A stretch of DNA of 64,000 nucleotides from Enterocloster lavalensis (GTDB lineage Bacteria > Bacillota > Clostridia > Lachnospirales > Lachnospiraceae), in the NCBI RefSeq assembly GCF_902364025.1, contig NZ_CABJCG010000002.1:124001-188000 (forward strand), given 5' to 3'. Below are positions 34,445 to 44,346 of this stretch, in pieces. The first letter of the stretch is position 1, and every line of letters begins with the position of its first letter. The translations under genes and the position numbers were made by a program. The notes under the pieces were generated by a model that saw nothing but the letters and a program-made list of their open reading frames with translations, was not told the origin of the DNA and did not search any database.

Positions 34445-36733
34445 ATGGCGAATGAGGTGACAAAAGAAAAACTGGATATTGAACTGGAAGCGCCGGCGGA
34501 CTTTACCAGCCCCGAGGAGCTCTACCAGGATCTGATCGCGACGATTCGCAAATATCATCCGTCGGATGACATTACGATGATCGAGAAGGCGTACCGCGTC
34601 GCCAAGGAGGCGCACCGGGAGCAGAAGCGCAAGTCGGGGGAGCCCTACATCATCCATCCGCTGTGCGTTGCGATCATCCTGGCGGATCTGGAGATGGACA
34701 AGGAAACCATCGAGGCCGGGCTGCTTCACGACGTGGTGGAGGACACTGCGATGTCTCTCGACGAGCTGGCCAAACAGTTCGGCACAGAGGTGTCGTTTTT
34801 GGTGGACGGCGTTACAAAGCTGACCCAGCTGTCCTGGGACAAGGACAAGGTGGAGATTCAGGCGGATAATTTGCGCAAGATGTTTCTTGCCATGGCCAAA
34901 GATATCCGGGTGATCATCATCAAGCTTGCGGACCGCCTCCACAATATGCGCACCGGCCAGTATTGGAAACCGGAGAAGCAGAAGGAGAAGGCCAGGGAGA
35001 CCATGGAGATTTACGCTCCCATTGCGGACCGCCTGGGTATTTCCAAGATCAAGATCGAGCTGGATGACCTTTCCCTGAAGTATTTGAAGCCGGAGGTCTA
35101 TTACGATCTGGTGGAGAAGGTGTCCCTGCGCAAGGACGCCAGGGAGGCGTTTGTCCAGGAGATCGTGGACGAAGTGAAGCAGCACATGAAGGATGCGGGC
35201 ATCGAGGCGGCCATCGGCGGCCGGGTGAAGCATTTCTTCAGTATCTATAAAAAGATGGTGAACCAGAACAAGACGCTGGATCAGATCTACGACCTGTTTG
35301 CGGTGCGGATCATGGTGGAGACGGTGAAGGACTGTTACGCGGCCCTGGGCGTGATCCATGAGATGTATAAGCCCATTCCCGGGCGTTTCAAGGATTACAT
35401 CGCCATGCCCAAGCAGAACATGTACCAGTCGTTACACACCACGCTGATCGGCAGCAACGGCCAGCCCTTTGAGATTCAGATCAGGACCTACGAGATGCAC
35501 CGCACGGCGGAGTACGGCATCGCGGCCCACTGGAAGTACAAGGAGAGCGGAAGCGGCCAGGTGGCGGCCAGCAGCGAGGAGGCGAAGCTGTCCTGGCTGC
35601 GCCAGATTCTGGAGTGGCAGAGGGACACGGACGACTCCAAGGAGTTCCTCAGCATGGTCAAGGGCGACTTGGACCTGTTCTCCGACAGCGTGTACTGTTT
35701 TACCCCATCCGGGGACGTGAAGACGCTGACCAGCGGATCCACGCCCATTGATTTCGCCTACGCCATCCACAGCGCGGTGGGCAACAAGATGGTGGGAGCC
35801 AGGGTCAACGGCAAATTGGTGAACATCGATTACGTGATCCAGAACGGCGACCAGATCGAGATCATCACCTCCCAGAACTCCAAGGGACCCAGCCGGGACT
35901 GGTTAAATATCGTCAAGAGCACCCAGGCCAAGAACAAGATCAATCAGTGGTTCAAGAACGAGATGAAGGAGGACAACATCATCCGGGGCCGCGATATGAT
36001 CGAGCGCTACTGCAAGGCCAAGGGAATCAACTGGGCGGAGATCGGCAAGCCGGAGTACATGGAAAAGGTTATGGCCCGTTACGCCTTCAAGGACTGGGAA
36101 TCCGTCCTTGCTTCCATCGGCCACGGCGGCCTGAAAGAGGGCCAGGTCATCAACAAGATGAGCGAGGAGCGGGAGAAGAAGCTCAAGCGGGAGATCACGG
36201 ACGCGGACGTGCTCAGCGGCATCGCCGACACCGCGGGCCGGGCGGAACTAAACGCCAGGGCCGGGCGCTCCAAGAGCGGCATTGTGGTCAAGGGAATTCA
36301 CGATCTGGCGGTGCGCTTCTCGCGCTGCTGCAGCCCGGTGCCGGGGGACGAGATCGTGGGCTTTGTGACAAGAGGGCGCGGAGTCTCCATTCACAGAACC
36401 GACTGTGTGAACATTATCAATCTGCCGGAGGACGAGCGGAACCGGCTGATCGACGCGGAGTGGCAGGTGCCGGAGGATGCGACCAGCGGCGAGCGCTATT
36501 CTACGGAGATCAAGATCTATGCCAACAACCGGATCGGCATGTTTGCGGACATATCCAAGGTGTTTACGGAACGCCAGATCGATATCACATCCATGAACGT
36601 GCGGACCAGCAAGCAGGGCAAGGCCACGATTATCATGACCTTTGACATCCATGGCATGGAGGAACTGGGACGGCTTACAGACAAGATAAGGCAGATCGAG
36701 GGTGTGCTGGACATTGAGCGCACCGCGGGCTGA
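34445..36733 (+). CDS. relA: Bifunctional (p)ppGpp synthetase/hydrolase
   Basis: Cytosolic Rel/SpoT homologue of 762 residues controlling the stringent response. The N-terminal HD hydrolase is intact, with HDVVEDT near residue 96. The synthetase domain spans about 235-370 with the pyrophosphate-transfer region KDYIAMPKQNMYQSLHTT. TGS (CFTPSGDVKTL near 419), a helical/zinc-finger part with RFSRCCSPVPGDEIVGF and a C-terminal ACT domain follow. The intact HD and synthetase domains indicate a bifunctional enzyme. GAAAAGGTGA precedes ATG 34445. It is followed by the MBL hydrolase and hemZ genes in one transcript. Confidence 0.97.
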   Translation: MANEVTKEKLDIELEAPADFTSPEELYQDLIATIRKYHPSDDITMIEKAYRVAKEAHREQKRKSGEPYIIHPLCVAIILADLEMDKETIEAGLLHDVVEDTAMSLDELAKQFGTEVSFLVDGVTKLTQLSWDKDKVEIQADNLRKMFLAMAKDIRVIIIKLADRLHNMRTGQYWKPEKQKEKARETMEIYAPIADRLGISKIKIELDDLSLKYLKPEVYYDLVEKVSLRKDAREAFVQEIVDEVKQHMKDAGIEAAIGGRVKHFFSIYKKMVNQNKTLDQIYDLFAVRIMVETVKDCYAALGVIHEMYKPIPGRFKDYIAMPKQNMYQSLHTTLIGSNGQPFEIQIRTYEMHRTAEYGIAAHWKYKESGSGQVAASSEEAKLSWLRQILEWQRDTDDSKEFLSMVKGDLDLFSDSVYCFTPSGDVKTLTSGSTPIDFAYAIHSAVGNKMVGARVNGKLVNIDYVIQNGDQIEIITSQNSKGPSRDWLNIVKSTQAKNKINQWFKNEMKEDNIIRGRDMIERYCKAKGINWAEIGKPEYMEKVMARYAFKDWESVLASIGHGGLKEGQVINKMSEEREKKLKREITDADVLSGIADTAGRAELNARAGRSKSGIVVKGIHDLAVRFSRCCSPVPGDEIVGFVTRGRGVSIHRTDCVNIINLPEDERNRLIDAEWQVPEDATSGERYSTEIKIYANNRIGMFADISKVFTERQIDITSMNVRTSKQGKATIIMTFDIHGMEELGRLTDKIRQIEGVLDIERTAG

Positions 36734-36746
36734 CGGAGGATCGATT

Positions 36747-37400
36747 ATGAGTGATTTGCGGATTAAGACCTGCGTGCTGGGAGCGGTGAGCACGAACTGT
36801 TATATTTTATACAACTGCGCCTCAAAGGAGGCGGTGATCGTGGATCCCGGCGACAACGCCCCTTATATTATGAACAAGTGCAGGGAGCTGGATGTGAAGC
36901 CGGTGGCTGTTGCGCTGACCCACGGACATTTCGACCACATTCTGGCCGTGCCGGAATTGAGACGGTCCTTTCACGTTCCGGTGTACGCTTCCGCGGTTGA
37001 GGACGCCATGCTGGCAGATACCAGCCTGAATCTGTCCGGCACCTGCGACTCCGAGCCCACCAGCTTTCACGCGGATGAGCTGCTGCGGGACGGCCAGGAG
37101 TTTACCCTTCTGGGGCTGAACTGGAAACTGATCGCGACGCCGGGGCACACAGCCGGATCGGCCTGCTATTACATTGCGGACGAGGGCGTGCTGCTGGCCG
37201 GGGATACGCTGTTTGCGGACTCCTACGGGCGCACGGATCTGCCCACCGGAAGCGCGTCCCAGCTGGTGGAGTCCATTCTGGATAAGCTGTTTGCACTGCC
37301 GGAGGACACCATGGTCTATCCCGGACACGGGGACCCGACCACTATCGGACATGAGAAACAGTTCAATCCGGTGACATTTTACAGGAGACATACGCTATGA
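36747..37400 (+). CDS. Metallo-beta-lactamase-fold hydrolase (glyoxalase II-like)
   Basis: Cytosolic dinuclear-metal hydrolase of 217 residues. The metal motif THGHFDHI lies near residue 58, and TPGHTAGSACY, GDTLFADSYGRTDLP and YPGHGDPTTIG complete the family set seen in YcbL/glyoxalase II-like proteins. It starts 13 bases after rel behind GGAGGA and overlaps hemZ by four bases (ATGA). The substrate is probably a thioester such as a glutathione- or bacillithiol-like adduct, but this is unproven for this group. Confidence 0.9.
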   Translation: MSDLRIKTCVLGAVSTNCYILYNCASKEAVIVDPGDNAPYIMNKCRELDVKPVAVALTHGHFDHILAVPELRRSFHVPVYASAVEDAMLADTSLNLSGTCDSEPTSFHADELLRDGQEFTLLGLNWKLIATPGHTAGSACYYIADEGVLLAGDTLFADSYGRTDLPTGSASQLVESILDKLFALPEDTMVYPGHGDPTTIGHEKQFNPVTFYRRHTL

Positions 37401-38899
37401 TCGGTTTACTGATACAGGACAACGCGTTTGAACAGGACATCAGAGAGCTTCTGATGTCCTTTTATCCGGGCGAAACTTATGCCCATGAAGTGAAGGACGG
37501 CGTGGCATTTTATGTGGAGAGCCGTTTGGGGGACGGGGAAGTCCGGCTGCTTATGTGGGATGATGGGGCGGATGTTTCCGCGGCTGGAAATGGAGCCGGG
37601 GCCCGGCCGGAACTAAAGCCCCCAGCGCCGGGATTTTCCCTGACAATGGACAACAGCGCCCCGGCGGACCTCTCGGACCACCTTGGCACAAAAAATGTGA
37701 TCAAGCAGATGTTCTACAAGATGCTCTGTACGCGCACGGGGAAAACCCTGCCCTGGGGCTCCCTGACCGGAATCCGTCCCACTAAGATCGCCCTCAGCCG
37801 CCTGGAAGAGGGCTGGGACGAGGAGGAGATACGCCGGTATATGAAGGAAACGTACCTGGCCAGCGACGAGAAGGTGAATCTCAGCGTGGAGATCGCGGCC
37901 CGGGAGAAGCGCCTTTTGGAGCCGCTGGACTACGAGCGGGGATACAGCCTGTACGTGGGCATCCCCTTCTGCCCCACCACCTGCCTGTACTGCTCCTTCA
38001 CCTCCTACCCCATCGGCAAGTGGAAGGGCAGGACCGGCCTGTACCTGGACGCCCTGTTCCATGAGCTGGAATACACGGCGAAGAAGATGGAGGGCCGCCC
38101 GCTGGATACAGTCTATTTCGGCGGCGGAACCCCCACGTCCCTGGAGGCGGGGGAGATCGATTCGATTTTATGTAAACTCGACCAGCTCTTTGACCTTTCC
38201 CGCGCCCTGGAATTCACCGTGGAGGCGGGGCGGCCGGACAGCATCACCCGGCAAAAGCTTCAGGTGCTGCGGGATCACGGGATCACCAGAATTTCCATAA
38301 ATCCCCAGACCATGAACCAGTCCACCCTGGATTTGATCGGGCGCAGGCACACGGTGGAGATGGTGAAGGAGCGGTATTACATGGCCCGGGAGATGGGCTT
38401 TGACAATATCAACATGGACCTGATCATGGGCCTTCCCCAGGAGGGAATGGACGAGGTGAGGCGCACCCTGGATGAGATCCGGGCCATGAAGCCGGATTCC
38501 CTGACCGTGCACTCCCTGGCCATCAAGCGGGCGGCCAGGCTGAATATGTTCAAGGAAGATTACGAGGGCCTGACCATTCAGAACACCCCGGAGATGATCG
38601 ATCTCAGCGCGGCCTGCGCCAGGGAGCTGGGGATGGAGCCCTACTACCTGTACCGGCAGAAGAACATGGCCGGGAACTTCGAGAACGTGGGTTACGCCCT
38701 GCCGGGAAAAGCGTGCATTTACAACATTCTGATCATGGAGGAGATGCAGACCATCGTGGCCTGCGGGGCGGGAACCACCACCAAGGTGGTATTTCCGGCG
38801 GAGAACCGCAGGGAGAGATGCGAGAACGTGAAAGAGGTGGAGCAGTACATCAGCCGCATCGACGAGATGATCGGCCGCAAGGAGCGGATTCTGGTGTAG
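37397..38899 (+). CDS. hemZ: HemZ-type coproporphyrinogen III oxidase-like radical SAM protein
   Basis: Cytosolic radical SAM protein of 500 residues. The cluster motif CPTTCLYC near residue 192 (CxxxCxxC) is followed by YFGGGTPTSLEAGE, shared with HemN/HemW. The additional N-terminal region of about 160 residues marks the HemZ subgroup of Firmicutes. Members are annotated as oxygen-independent coproporphyrinogen dehydrogenases, although several HemN-like proteins are heme chaperones, so the activity is uncertain. It is translationally coupled to the MBL gene and is followed by repeat element C. Confidence 0.9.
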   Translation: MIGLLIQDNAFEQDIRELLMSFYPGETYAHEVKDGVAFYVESRLGDGEVRLLMWDDGADVSAAGNGAGARPELKPPAPGFSLTMDNSAPADLSDHLGTKNVIKQMFYKMLCTRTGKTLPWGSLTGIRPTKIALSRLEEGWDEEEIRRYMKETYLASDEKVNLSVEIAAREKRLLEPLDYERGYSLYVGIPFCPTTCLYCSFTSYPIGKWKGRTGLYLDALFHELEYTAKKMEGRPLDTVYFGGGTPTSLEAGEIDSILCKLDQLFDLSRALEFTVEAGRPDSITRQKLQVLRDHGITRISINPQTMNQSTLDLIGRRHTVEMVKERYYMAREMGFDNINMDLIMGLPQEGMDEVRRTLDEIRAMKPDSLTVHSLAIKRAARLNMFKEDYEGLTIQNTPEMIDLSAACARELGMEPYYLYRQKNMAGNFENVGYALPGKACIYNILIMEEMQTIVACGAGTTTKVVFPAENRRERCENVKEVEQYISRIDEMIGRKERILV

Positions 38900-38905
38900 G
38901 ATATT

Positions 38906-39057
38906 GTAACAGTTCAGACAGCTCATCTTTTTGACCGAAAAAGACCGGCGGGGAAGCATCGGATGTCCATGCGATGTGAAAATTGACACGGAAAGCCGCT
39001 TACAAGCGAGCTTGACGCGGCGTTCCGTGTCAATTTTCCCGCCGTCTGAACTGTTAC
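38906..39057. repeat. Branched palindromic repeat element, copy C (inverted)
   Basis: Bounded by GTAACAGTTCAGACAGC (38906-38922) and GCCGTCTGAACTGTTAC (39041-39057), almost perfect inverted repeats. Inside are three arms in reverse order to copy A: an imperfect arm near 38925-38955, CATCG/CGATG near 38957-38976, and a long arm TTGACACGG/CCGTGTCAA near 38983-39034 around the conserved loop core. The long arm differs from copies A and B by paired changes. Confidence 0.88.
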
Positions 39058-39207
39058 AGGAAATTGAGGAAAATTCCCCAAAAGTCTTGCAAAATCATAA
39101 AAGTTCATTAAAATATAGATATGTAACGGGCGGACATGGTTTGAAGCGGTTTTTCCGCCGCCTGAACGGATATACAGGCAAGCAATCAAATAGAATTGGA
39201 GAACGAT

Positions 39208-40473
39208 ATGGCATTGACGAAGAAGCCGGTTACCGGCATGAAGGACATTCAGCCTGCTGAGATGCAGATTCGGGAATATGTGATGAATCAGATTCGCGAG
39301 ACCTACAAGAGTTTTGGGTTCTCCCAGATCGAGACTCCCTGCGTGGAGCACATCGCCAATCTCACCAGTAAACAGGGCGGCGACAATGAAAAACTGATCT
39401 TTAAAATACTGAAACGCGGCGAAAAGCTGAATCTGGACGCGGTGAACGAGGAGAACGACCTGGTGGACAGCGGCCTGCGCTACGACCTGACCCTTCCCCT
39501 TTCCCGCTACTACGCCAACAACGCGGCCAACCTGCCCAAGCCCTTCAAGGCGCTGCAGATGGGAAGCGTCTGGCGGGCGGACAGGCCCCAGAAGGGACGG
39601 TTCCGCCAGTTTGTACAGTGTGACATTGACATTTTGGGCGATGCTACCAGCCTGGCGGAGATCGAGCTGATCCTGGCTACCACCACGGCCCTGGGACGTA
39701 TCTGCCCGGACAACGCATTTACCGTGCGCATCAATGACCGGGGAATTTTAAAGGGTATGGCTCTGCACTGCGGCTTCCCGGAGGAGTCCATGGACCAGGT
39801 GTTTATCATTTTGGACAAAATGGACAAGATCGGATTTGAGGGCGTGGAGCGGGAGCTGCTGGAGTCCGGCTACGCCGAGACCAGCGTATCCCAGTACATG
39901 GAGCTGCTGAGGGGCGTTGGGAAGGACGCGGACGGCGTGCGCAGGCTGGGCGGCCAGCTGGCGGACGTGCTTCCGGCCCAGGTCAGCGAGAACCTGGCCC
40001 ACATTATGGATACGGTGAACGAGGTGGCGGAGGCTGACTTCGGCCTGGAATTCGACCCCACCCTGGTGCGCGGCATGTCCTATTACACCGGGACCATTTT
40101 CGAGATTTCTATGGAGGGCTTCGGCGGCTCCGTGGCGGGCGGCGGCCGCTACGACAAGATGATCGGGAAATTCACCGGCATGGAGACCCCGGCCTGCGGC
40201 TTTTCCATCGGATTTGAGCGCATCGTGACCATTTTGCTGGACAACGGTTTTACGGTTCCGGGGGAAGGCGAGAAGGTGGCGTACCTGTTTGAGAAGAACG
40301 TGGACTCCTCCACCCTGGCCGGAGTGATCCGGGAGGCCATGGAAGCACGTAAAAATGGCGTGCAGGTGCTGGTTGCCCAGATGAATAAGAACAAGAAGTT
40401 CCAGAAGGAGCAGCTGGAGAAGGAAGGCTACACCCAGTTTAGGGAATTTTTCCGGGAAGGCTTAAAGGGCTGA
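39208..40473 (+). CDS. hisS: Histidyl-tRNA synthetase
   Basis: Cytosolic class II aminoacyl-tRNA synthetase of 421 residues. The N-terminal VTGMKDIQPAEMQIREYV, motif 2 (KALQMGSVWRADRPQKGRFRQF near residue 115) and the histidine-specific region VRGMSYYTGTIFEI near 285 are clear. Motif 3 appears as ACGFSIGFERI. GGAGAACG lies close before ATG 39208. It is followed by aspS, the conserved hisS-aspS order of Firmicutes. No T-box leader was recognised upstream. Confidence 0.95.
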   Translation: MALTKKPVTGMKDIQPAEMQIREYVMNQIRETYKSFGFSQIETPCVEHIANLTSKQGGDNEKLIFKILKRGEKLNLDAVNEENDLVDSGLRYDLTLPLSRYYANNAANLPKPFKALQMGSVWRADRPQKGRFRQFVQCDIDILGDATSLAEIELILATTTALGRICPDNAFTVRINDRGILKGMALHCGFPEESMDQVFIILDKMDKIGFEGVERELLESGYAETSVSQYMELLRGVGKDADGVRRLGGQLADVLPAQVSENLAHIMDTVNEVAEADFGLEFDPTLVRGMSYYTGTIFEISMEGFGGSVAGGGRYDKMIGKFTGMETPACGFSIGFERIVTILLDNGFTVPGEGEKVAYLFEKNVDSSTLAGVIREAMEARKNGVQVLVAQMNKNKKFQKEQLEKEGYTQFREFFREGLKG

Positions 40474-40587
40474 GAAGCGCCGCGGCCGTCTAAAGAGGCG
40501 GGGAGCGGGACAGCCGGAGTTTGAGTGGATCCAATAGGCCGCCGGTACAGCCTGCGGTCAATTACTTGATATTAAGGAGATAAGATC

Positions 40588-42381
40588 ATGGCAGAATCAA
40601 TGGTTGGGATCAAGCGGTCCCACAGATGTACAGAGGTGACCACCGCCAACATCGGTCAAGACGTGACCGTGATGGGATGGGTTCAGAAGAGCAGAAACAA
40701 GGGCGGGATCATTTTTGTGGATCTGCGGGACCGTTCCGGCATTTTGCAGATTATATTTGAGGAGAGCGACTGCGGCGCTGAGAACTTCGCCAAGGCGGAG
40801 AAGCTGCGCAGCGAGTTCGTGATCGCGGTGACGGGCCGGGTGGAGGCCCGCTCCGGCGCGGTGAACCAGAATCTGGCCACCGGCGCCATCGAGGTGCGCG
40901 CCAAGTCCATGCGCGTGCTCTCCGAGTCCGAAACTCCGCCGTTCCCTATCGAGGAGAACAGCAAGACCAAGGAGGAGCTGCGCCTGAAATACCGTTTCCT
41001 GGATCTGCGCCGCCCGGATTTGCAGCGCAACATGATGGTGAGAAGCCGCGTTGCCACCCTGACCAGGGCGTTCCTGGCCGACGAGGGTTTCCTGGAGATT
41101 GAGACGCCCACCCTGATCAAGAGCACCCCAGAGGGAGCCAGGGACTATCTGGTGCCCAGCCGCGTGCATCCCGGTTCATTTTACGCACTGCCCCAGTCTC
41201 CCCAGCTGTTTAAGCAGCTGCTCATGTGCTCCGGGTACGACCGCTATTTCCAGATCGCCCGCTGCTACCGGGACGAGGACCTGCGGGCGGACCGCCAGCC
41301 GGAATTCACCCAGATCGATATGGAGCTGTCTTTTGTGGACGTGGACGAGGTGCTGGACGTCAACGAGCGTCTGCTGCAGAAGCTGTTTAAGGAGATTTGC
41401 GATTACGATCTGCCCCTGCCCCTGCCTCGGATGACCTGGCAGGAGGCCATGGACCGCTTCGGCTCCGACAAGCCGGACCTGCGCTTCGGCATGGAGCTTC
41501 AGGACGTGTCGGACGTGGTGAAGGGCTGCGAGTTCGCGGTGTTCAAGAACGCCCTGGAGAACGGCGGGTCCGTCCGCGGAATTAACGCTGAGGGACAGGG
41601 CCATATGCCCAGAAAGAAGATCGACGCGCTGGTGGAGTACGCCAAGGGCTTTGGGGCCAAGGGCCTGGCTTATGTGGCTATTAACGAGGACGGCAGCTTA
41701 AAATCTTCCTTTGCCAAGTTCATGACGGAGGAGGAGATGGGCGCGCTGGTGGCCGCTATGGGCGGCAAGCCGGGCGATCTGCTGCTGTTCGCCGCAGACC
41801 GGAACAAGGTGGTCTACGACGTGCTGGGCAACCTGCGCCTGGAGCTGGCAAGACAGCTGGATCTGCTGAAAAAGGATGATTTCAAGTTCCTGTGGGTGAC
41901 GGAGTTCCCGCTCCTTGAATACTCCGAGGAGGAGGGTCGCTTCGTGGCCATGCACCATCCCTTCACCATGCCCATGGACGAGGATTTGCAGTATATTGAC
42001 TCCGACCCGGGACGGGTGCGGGCCAAAGCTTACGATATCGTGCTCAACGGCGTGGAGATGGGCGGCGGCTCTGTCCGTATCCATCAGGGCGACGTGCAGT
42101 CCAAAATGTTCGAGGTGCTGGGCTTTACGCCGGAGCGGGCCAATGACCAGTTCGGATTCCTGCTGGAGGCATTTAAGTACGGCGTTCCGCCCCATGCGGG
42201 CCTGGCATACGGCTTTGACCGCATGGTGATGCTGATGGTGGGCGCGGACAGCATCCGCGACGTGATCGCATTTCCGAAGGTGAAGGACGCGTCCTGCCTG
42301 ATGACCGAGGCCCCCACGCCGGTGGACCCGGCGCAGCTTAAGGAGCTGGGGATCGAGGTTGCGGAGACGGAAGAGGAATAA
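40588..42381 (+). CDS. aspS: Aspartyl-tRNA synthetase
   Basis: Cytosolic class II synthetase of 597 residues, the bacterial type with an insertion (GAD) domain. The N-terminal OB-fold anticodon-binding domain contains VTVMGWVQKSRNKGGIIFVDLRD. Motif 2 is seen in YFQIARCYRDEDLRADRQPEFTQID near residue 217, and motif 3 is GLAYGFDRMVMLM near 535. AAGGAGATAAG precedes ATG 40588. Confidence 0.97.
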   Translation: MAESMVGIKRSHRCTEVTTANIGQDVTVMGWVQKSRNKGGIIFVDLRDRSGILQIIFEESDCGAENFAKAEKLRSEFVIAVTGRVEARSGAVNQNLATGAIEVRAKSMRVLSESETPPFPIEENSKTKEELRLKYRFLDLRRPDLQRNMMVRSRVATLTRAFLADEGFLEIETPTLIKSTPEGARDYLVPSRVHPGSFYALPQSPQLFKQLLMCSGYDRYFQIARCYRDEDLRADRQPEFTQIDMELSFVDVDEVLDVNERLLQKLFKEICDYDLPLPLPRMTWQEAMDRFGSDKPDLRFGMELQDVSDVVKGCEFAVFKNALENGGSVRGINAEGQGHMPRKKIDALVEYAKGFGAKGLAYVAINEDGSLKSSFAKFMTEEEMGALVAAMGGKPGDLLLFAADRNKVVYDVLGNLRLELARQLDLLKKDDFKFLWVTEFPLLEYSEEEGRFVAMHHPFTMPMDEDLQYIDSDPGRVRAKAYDIVLNGVEMGGGSVRIHQGDVQSKMFEVLGFTPERANDQFGFLLEAFKYGVPPHAGLAYGFDRMVMLMVGADSIRDVIAFPKVKDASCLMTEAPTPVDPAQLKELGIEVAETEEE

Positions 42382-42407
42382 GATTGTAATATGAGTTGAC
42401 GGTAGGG

Positions 42408-42452
42408 CCGGGCGGCTGCTTTTGTGGGTAGAAAGCGGTCGCCCGGTATTGA
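42408..42452 (+). terminator. Terminator after aspS
   Basis: CCGGGCGGCTGCTTT (from 42408) pairs with AAAGCGGTCGCCCGG (to 42446), followed by a T-containing stretch. It ends the hisS-aspS transcript. Confidence 0.65.
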
Positions 42453-42596
42453 TTTTGTAGGGCGGCTAGTGCGGGAGCGCGGGGCCACGGGGCCATGCCA
42501 GCCACAGTCCCGCGGGCCCACAGGGCCAGCCGCAGCCACGCAGTCCCGTAAACACCTGTCCCACCCGTCAGAATACCCCGCAAAGGAGGTAACATC

Positions 42597-44192
42597 ATGA
42601 GCGTAACGGTATCTGATCTATTAAAACTTCCTTCCCTAAAACCCGCGCGGGTACTGGCCGGGGCGGGTGGACTTTCCCGCACCGTGGCCTATGTGTCCGT
42701 GCTGGAATACGCTAATCCCCAGATTCTGGAAGATGATCTGTTCCCCGGCGACACTTACAGCGGAAGCGAGATCGTGATCACCGGTTTCATGAACAACCCG
42801 GCGGACGAGCGTCTCCAGTGCGCGGTGGTGCGCCGTCTGGCGGAGGCGGGCGAGGTGGGGCTGATCCTGTATTATGTTGGGGTCTATGTGCCCGCGGTGC
42901 CGGAGGAGATGAAGCGGATTGCGGATGAGAAGGATTTCGTGCTGATCCAGATGCCTGAGAAACGGATGGATTTCCGGTACGGGGAAGCCATCTGCGAGAT
43001 CATGGAGCGCATCGTCCGGGACCGCATGGTGAACCCGGCCTTTGTGAACGAGCTTTTGGAGCAGGTCTCCCGCCTGCCGCGCCACCAGCGCACCGTGGAC
43101 ACCATGCTGAAAATGCTCAGCGAGCGCATGATGGCCTCCTTCCTGCTCACGGACGGTTCGCTGCGGGTACTGAACGAAGCCACCTGGCCTCACAGCCTGG
43201 GCAAAACCCTGCGGGACTTTCTGGAGGCCGGAAATCTCCCGGAGCCGGAGGGGGAGGCAGACGTCTGCATAAACGGCTCGGATTACCGGCTCTGCCGCGT
43301 GTCCGTAAAGCTGGACCAGAGCCGCCGGATGGAGCTTTTCATCTTCCGGGAAGGGGAACCCCTGTCCCGCTCTGCGGTGGAACAGGCCGGGGACGCGGTG
43401 CGCCTGGCGGCCAATATCTGGAGTACCCAGCACGAGACCGTGGCCGTTCGGGAGCTGGTGCGCGCCATTCTCCAGGACGAACCCATGAAAATGCGCCGCC
43501 TGGCTAATATCTTCCACATCGAGGTGGCCGCAATCCACTCCATGGTGATTCTCCACGGAGAACAGGAGTGGAACGACGGGAACTCCGCCGCCGTTTTGCA
43601 GCGGCTGTCGGACCTGCTGAACAGTTACTTCGGAACCGTGGTCACGGACGCCTATGAGGGGGAGCTGGTTCTGTTCATGGACGGCCCGGGGTCCCTGAGC
43701 GAGGAGCGGGAGATTCAGACGGCTCTGGAAGCCTGCCTGGCCGGGGAGGACCAGCCCTGCACATTTACCTGGTGTAATCACCTGGCCGACACGGCGGCGG
43801 TGCGGGAGGCGTTTCTGCTCCACCGGGAATACCTGGCGGACGCCCGGAAGCTGTTCCCCCACAAAAACGCCTACCACACCCGGGAAATGGAGTTCGCCAG
43901 GGCATGCCGCCTGAGGATCGCGGGCGGGGAGACCGGCCTGTACGAGTGCCAGAGGCCCCTGGAGCCCATTGCCAGGGAAAAGGACGAGGCTTGCCTGGAT
44001 ACGCTGGAGGTCTACCTGCTGGACGCCCAGTGCAGCTACCAGCGGGCCGGGGAGCTGCTTTTCCTGCACAAAAACACGGTGAAATACCGCCTAAACCGCT
44101 GTTCGGACCTGGTGGGCTACCACATCGGCGATTTCCCCGACACCCTGCCCCTCTACCACGCCGTGGCCGTCCGGCGTCTGCTGCGCTCGTAG
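42597..44192 (+). CDS. PucR-family transcriptional regulator
   Basis: Cytosolic regulator of 531 residues. The N-terminal PucR sensor domain (residues about 1-125) begins VTVSDLLKLPSLKPARVLAG. The C-terminal helix-turn-helix of the PucR/CdaR group is seen in FLHKNTVKYRLNRCSDLVG near residue 490, with upstream VYLLDAQCSYQRAGELL. PucR controls purine catabolism genes in Bacillus, and relatives control amino acid or sugar-acid genes. AAAGGAGG precedes ATG 42597. It precedes the DUF917 and HyuA genes on the same strand and is their likely local regulator, perhaps linking them to the purine genes at the left end. Confidence 0.9.
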   Translation: MSVTVSDLLKLPSLKPARVLAGAGGLSRTVAYVSVLEYANPQILEDDLFPGDTYSGSEIVITGFMNNPADERLQCAVVRRLAEAGEVGLILYYVGVYVPAVPEEMKRIADEKDFVLIQMPEKRMDFRYGEAICEIMERIVRDRMVNPAFVNELLEQVSRLPRHQRTVDTMLKMLSERMMASFLLTDGSLRVLNEATWPHSLGKTLRDFLEAGNLPEPEGEADVCINGSDYRLCRVSVKLDQSRRMELFIFREGEPLSRSAVEQAGDAVRLAANIWSTQHETVAVRELVRAILQDEPMKMRRLANIFHIEVAAIHSMVILHGEQEWNDGNSAAVLQRLSDLLNSYFGTVVTDAYEGELVLFMDGPGSLSEEREIQTALEACLAGEDQPCTFTWCNHLADTAAVREAFLLHREYLADARKLFPHKNAYHTREMEFARACRLRIAGGETGLYECQRPLEPIAREKDEACLDTLEVYLLDAQCSYQRAGELLFLHKNTVKYRLNRCSDLVGYHIGDFPDTLPLYHAVAVRRLLRS

Positions 44193-44293
44193 CGGCGTCT
44201 GCCCTTTGTCCAAAGTGACAAAAAATCAGGCGAAAATTCGTCTGGCCGGAGGATTCCGCTCCGGTTGAAATTTTAGTATGCTTATCTGAGATA

Positions 44294-44322
44294 AGGCCGG
44301 CGGGGTCGATCCGCCGGCCTTT
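44294..44322 (+). terminator. Terminator between the PucR gene and the DUF917 gene
   Basis: AGGCCGGCGG (44294-44303) pairs with CCGCCGGCCT (44311-44320), followed by TT. It is close to the next start codon and could also act as an attenuator. Confidence 0.6.
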
Positions 44323-44346
44323 CGTGAACGTAAAGGAGCGAAAAAT

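Noticed and set aside
39058..39207. T-box leader before hisS
   Set aside because: The spacer is too short and lacks the conserved T-box sequence and a following terminator.
42636..44069. Long antisense open frame opposite the PucR-type regulator
   Set aside because: The plus-strand frame has clear PucR and HTH motifs and a good ribosome site; the antisense frame has none.
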